Below are positions 61,706 to 64,000 of a stretch of 64,000 nt of DNA, piece after piece. A program made the translations under genes and the position numbers. A model generated the notes under the pieces. It saw nothing but the letters and a program-made list of their open reading frames with translations, had not been told where the DNA came from and did no database searches. The first letter of the stretch is position 1. Every line of letters begins with the position of its first letter. The stretch is from Dysgonomonas hofstadii (GTDB lineage: Bacteria > Bacteroidota > Bacteroidia > Bacteroidales > Dysgonomonadaceae), in contig NZ_JACIEP010000011.1 in NCBI RefSeq assembly GCF_014196915.1, positions 87,544 to 151,543 of the forward strand. Direction: 5' to 3'.

Positions 61706-63763
61706 TTATTTTTCTACTCTGATTCTGGCGTCTACGGCTATTACCTTCTCTTCGTTGGCAAGGAGCGGGTTTATATCCATCTCTTTGATCTCAGGAGCAA
61801 AGCGAAGCATAACAGACAGGCGCACTATAATTTCGATAAACAGTTCTTCGTTCAGTCCTTTTTGCCCGCGTACTCCCTGAATTATTTTATATGCTCTTAA
61901 CGATCGTACCATCGATCGCGCCTCATTGAAGCTTAATGGAGCAAGCCCTGAAGCCACGTCTTTGAGTATCTCAACAAAGATTCCACCCAGGCCGCAAAGT
62001 ACAATGTGCCCGAACGTGGATTCGTATTTGGCTCCGATAAACAGTTCCTGCCCCGAAAGCATCGGTTGAATCATAACCGAGGTAGTATCAGGTATCTTCA
62101 TCAGACGATCGAATTCCAGAGCCAGATGTTCGTCGGAACGTATATTCAGAACAACACCACCTACATCCGATTTGTGGATAGGGCCTACGCATTTAGCTAC
62201 CACAGGATAGCCGATCTTTTGGCCAAAAGCTATTGCTGTTTCTTTCTTTGCAGTAACCAGTTCTTCTACCTGTGGTATACCTGCGGCGTCGAATAATTCC
62301 TTGATCGTATTACTTTCTATGTATCCGTTCGAAGCTCCATCTATGATATTGCGTATGCGTGGGATGTTTATTGGCATATCTTCTATCTTCCCCACAGAAG
62401 GAGGAGTCCATGATACGACTTTAGACAAGGCGTTGGCCAACGCATATTCATCGGTGAAGTTCACATGACCACGTTTTACAAAATCATCCATTTCCTTTGT
62501 GGCGGATATTACCGATGGTAGGATAGGGTATATAGGTAGTTTGCTGGTCTTAATTTTCTGGTCAAGCATTTCATAAGCTTCTGCAACATTACTTACCCCC
62601 GGATTACCGTATATCACAGCTATGCCATCTATCGCTTTGAAGTTTTTTTCACAGAAATCGATACAAAAGGCCATGTGCTCACCAGTTCCTGTTCCTATAA
62701 TATCTATCGGATTCGAAACCGCAGCTCCGGGTAGAAGATGTTTCTTCAGTTCGGCAGCAAGTTCTTTATCCATTTCGGGGACGTCTATATTCCCTTTTGA
62801 TAGAGCATCGGTCAGGATTACAGCCGGCCCTCCTGCTTGTGTGATAATGGCCAGATTACGTCCTTTCAGTTCCTTCATTGTTAGAACGGCGGCAACATTA
62901 GCGAGTTCTTCCCTTGAGAAACAGCGGATAATGCCTGCTTTTCTAAATAGTGCTTCCACAGCCGAATCGGAACTGGCAATAGCTCCTGTGTGAGACGAAG
63001 CTGCGCGGCTTCCCGAAGAAGAACTTCCCGACTTGATGGCAGCTATTTTGCACCCTTTTCTTATCAGTGATGCCGAATGCCTGAGAAAACGGTCTGGATC
63101 AGCTATTTTTTCCAGGTATAATAGTTTAATTTTAGAGCTGTTCTTAGGACTGAATTCGTTATCCAGATATTCCAGTATGTCTTCTACACCTACCTGGGCG
63201 GCATTACCTATCGACCATGCAGAATTGAATCTTAAGCCGATTCTCATCGCCGATTCTATTATATATGTGATGGTTCCTCCGGAACTGGATATGATATCTA
63301 CTCCCTGAGTATCCAGATTGGGTACAGGTTTTGTAAAGATGCTCTGATGTTTTGTATTGAAGAAACCGGAACAATTAGGCCCGATCATTAATACTCCGGC
63401 TCTGTTTGCAATATCCAATAGTTGTCTTTCCAGTATAGTCCCTTCATCAGATTCTTCACTGAATCCTGCCGAGAATACGATGAAAGCTTTGACGCCTTTC
63501 TCTTTTGCCAGATAATCCACAGCATGTATACATTGATTTGCCGGTATGGAAATAATTGCCAGATCGGTTTGTGGTATTTCTTCCATACTTTTATAAGCTT
63601 TCACTCCTTGTATAGCACCGCCTCTGGAATTTACAACATATAGATCTTTATCGAAAGTTCCGTTTACTAAATTATAGAGAACGCTACCTCCAGGTTTCAA
63701 AATGTTATCAGATGCTCCTACTACGACAATGCTTTTGGGGTTTGTTAACTTGTTATAGTCCAT
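61706..63763 (-). CDS. ADP-forming acetate/acyl-CoA synthetase (fused alpha-beta)
   Basis: A 685-residue protein with an N-terminal CoA-binding domain (SIVVVGASDNILKPGGSVLYNL), a ligase-CoA domain with the phosphorylated histidine H258 in AASSHTGAIASSD, and a C-terminal ATP-grasp domain (GYPVVAKCVGPIHKSDVGGVVLNI, MLSGQELFIGAKYESTFGHIVLCGLGG). It interconverts acetyl-CoA or another acyl-CoA, ADP and phosphate with the acid and ATP, so it can make ATP during fermentation. The alpha and beta parts are fused, as in many bacteria. It is a single gene with its own promoter and terminator. Confidence 0.92.
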   Translation of the reverse strand: MDYNKLTNPKSIVVVGASDNILKPGGSVLYNLVNGTFDKDLYVVNSRGGAIQGVKAYKSMEEIPQTDLAIISIPANQCIHAVDYLAKEKGVKAFIVFSAGFSEESDEGTILERQLLDIANRAGVLMIGPNCSGFFNTKHQSIFTKPVPNLDTQGVDIISSSGGTITYIIESAMRIGLRFNSAWSIGNAAQVGVEDILEYLDNEFSPKNSSKIKLLYLEKIADPDRFLRHSASLIRKGCKIAAIKSGSSSSGSRAASSHTGAIASSDSAVEALFRKAGIIRCFSREELANVAAVLTMKELKGRNLAIITQAGGPAVILTDALSKGNIDVPEMDKELAAELKKHLLPGAAVSNPIDIIGTGTGEHMAFCIDFCEKNFKAIDGIAVIYGNPGVSNVAEAYEMLDQKIKTSKLPIYPILPSVISATKEMDDFVKRGHVNFTDEYALANALSKVVSWTPPSVGKIEDMPINIPRIRNIIDGASNGYIESNTIKELFDAAGIPQVEELVTAKKETAIAFGQKIGYPVVAKCVGPIHKSDVGGVVLNIRSDEHLALEFDRLMKIPDTTSVMIQPMLSGQELFIGAKYESTFGHIVLCGLGGIFVEILKDVASGLAPLSFNEARSMVRSLRAYKIIQGVRGQKGLNEELFIEIIVRLSVMLRFAPEIKEMDINPLLANEEKVIAVDARIRVEK

Positions 63764-63791
63764 AAATGGGATATTAAAGTGTTATTTTGTA

Positions 63792-63799
63792 CAAAAATA
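63792..63799 (-). promoter_or_regulatory. Candidate -7 box TATTTTTG for the acyl-CoA synthetase gene
   Basis: On the minus strand TATTTTTG matches the -7 consensus 28 bases before the ATG at 63763. A TTTC 18 bases upstream could serve as -33. The rest of the window to 64000 shows no gene. Confidence 0.55.
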
Positions 63800-64000
63800 A
63801 TGTTTTTCTCATTTTGAGAAAGATAATGACTATATAATATAGAACATATAATTCTTAAATTGAGTTTAGTTTAATCCCAATCCTTTTACTATCCCCATTT
63901 TTCTGTCTTTTCTTTCTTTATTTTATGTTTAACAACATATTGTGATATAGGTATTTAGTTTATATGTCTAATATTGTTCTGAAATAAAAATAAAAAAAGG

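Overview
The window looks like chromosomal DNA from a member of the Bacteroidota, most likely order Bacteroidales; the overall flavour recalls Dysgonomonas or Parabacteroides, but the genus is an inference. Support: a SusB-type GH97 glucosidase, a fused MurF-alanine racemase next to a GSCFA protein, a glycine-lipid GlsA/GlsB-like acyltransferase pair, many lipoproteins and exported proteins, very few Shine-Dalgarno sequences, and repeated Bacteroidota-type promoters (TAnnTTTG at -7 with TTTG near -33). I saw no tRNA, rRNA, CRISPR array, prophage or intact insertion sequence. Nearly all genes are housekeeping, transport or envelope genes.

Layout. 1-2.7 kb: the 3' part of a GH97 gene, then a GC-rich, highly structured non-coding element, then a small periplasmic helical protein. 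2.8-9.5 kb: PgeF, agmatine deiminase, a 74-residue protein and N-carbamoylputrescine amidase (a putrescine route), a possible secreted cysteine peptidase, an MFS exporter, a DUF3788 protein and a glycosyltransferase. 9.5-15 kb: a very large alpha-2-macroglobulin lipoprotein. 15.5-22.4 kb: metal and solute transport (ZIP, NRAMP, MFS), a ketopantoate-reductase-like enzyme with an AraC regulator, and small membrane or lipoprotein genes. 22.5-36.9 kb: threonine synthase, a DNA glycosylase, two POT-type peptide transporters plus another MFS carrier, DacB, an AI-2E family protein, a DUF3127 protein with an SSB-like tail, S15, ArgB and an orphan histidine kinase. 37-44.5 kb: Maf-Ogt-GlsB-GlsA, a periplasmic thioredoxin, CvpA, L34 (rpmH), DHFR, a GT4 enzyme and the CCA-adding enzyme. 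44.7-48.3 kb: a lipoprotein, a Nudix-like regulator with a degenerate catalytic box, and a PD40/TPR protein. 48.3-52.3 kb: a long non-coding leader holding a candidate small RNA, then an AT-rich surface-glycan module (Wzt-like ATPase, ATP-grasp, GT2). 52.5-56 kb: GSCFA and MurF-Alr. 56.2-61.3 kb: a TolC-HlyD-ABC2-ABC2 efflux operon with no ATPase. 61.3-63.8 kb: a DUF2007-like protein and an ADP-forming acyl-CoA synthetase.

The least explained sequence is between genes. There is a roughly 500-base element with nested inverted repeats (1571-2110). A family of modular intergenic repeats occurs four times, always between co-directional genes and always pointing the same way relative to transcription (5079, 15211, 27612, 58723). 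A promoter-plus-terminator unit at 48458-48567 looks like a small RNA with an operator-like palindrome inside its promoter. A strong hairpin lies in the leader of the gene at 31166. Several convergent gene pairs share or abut palindromic stop codons with no intergenic space. I did not find a clearly new defence or enzymatic system; the repeat families, the candidate RNA and the orphan glycan-export module are the best candidates for something undescribed.
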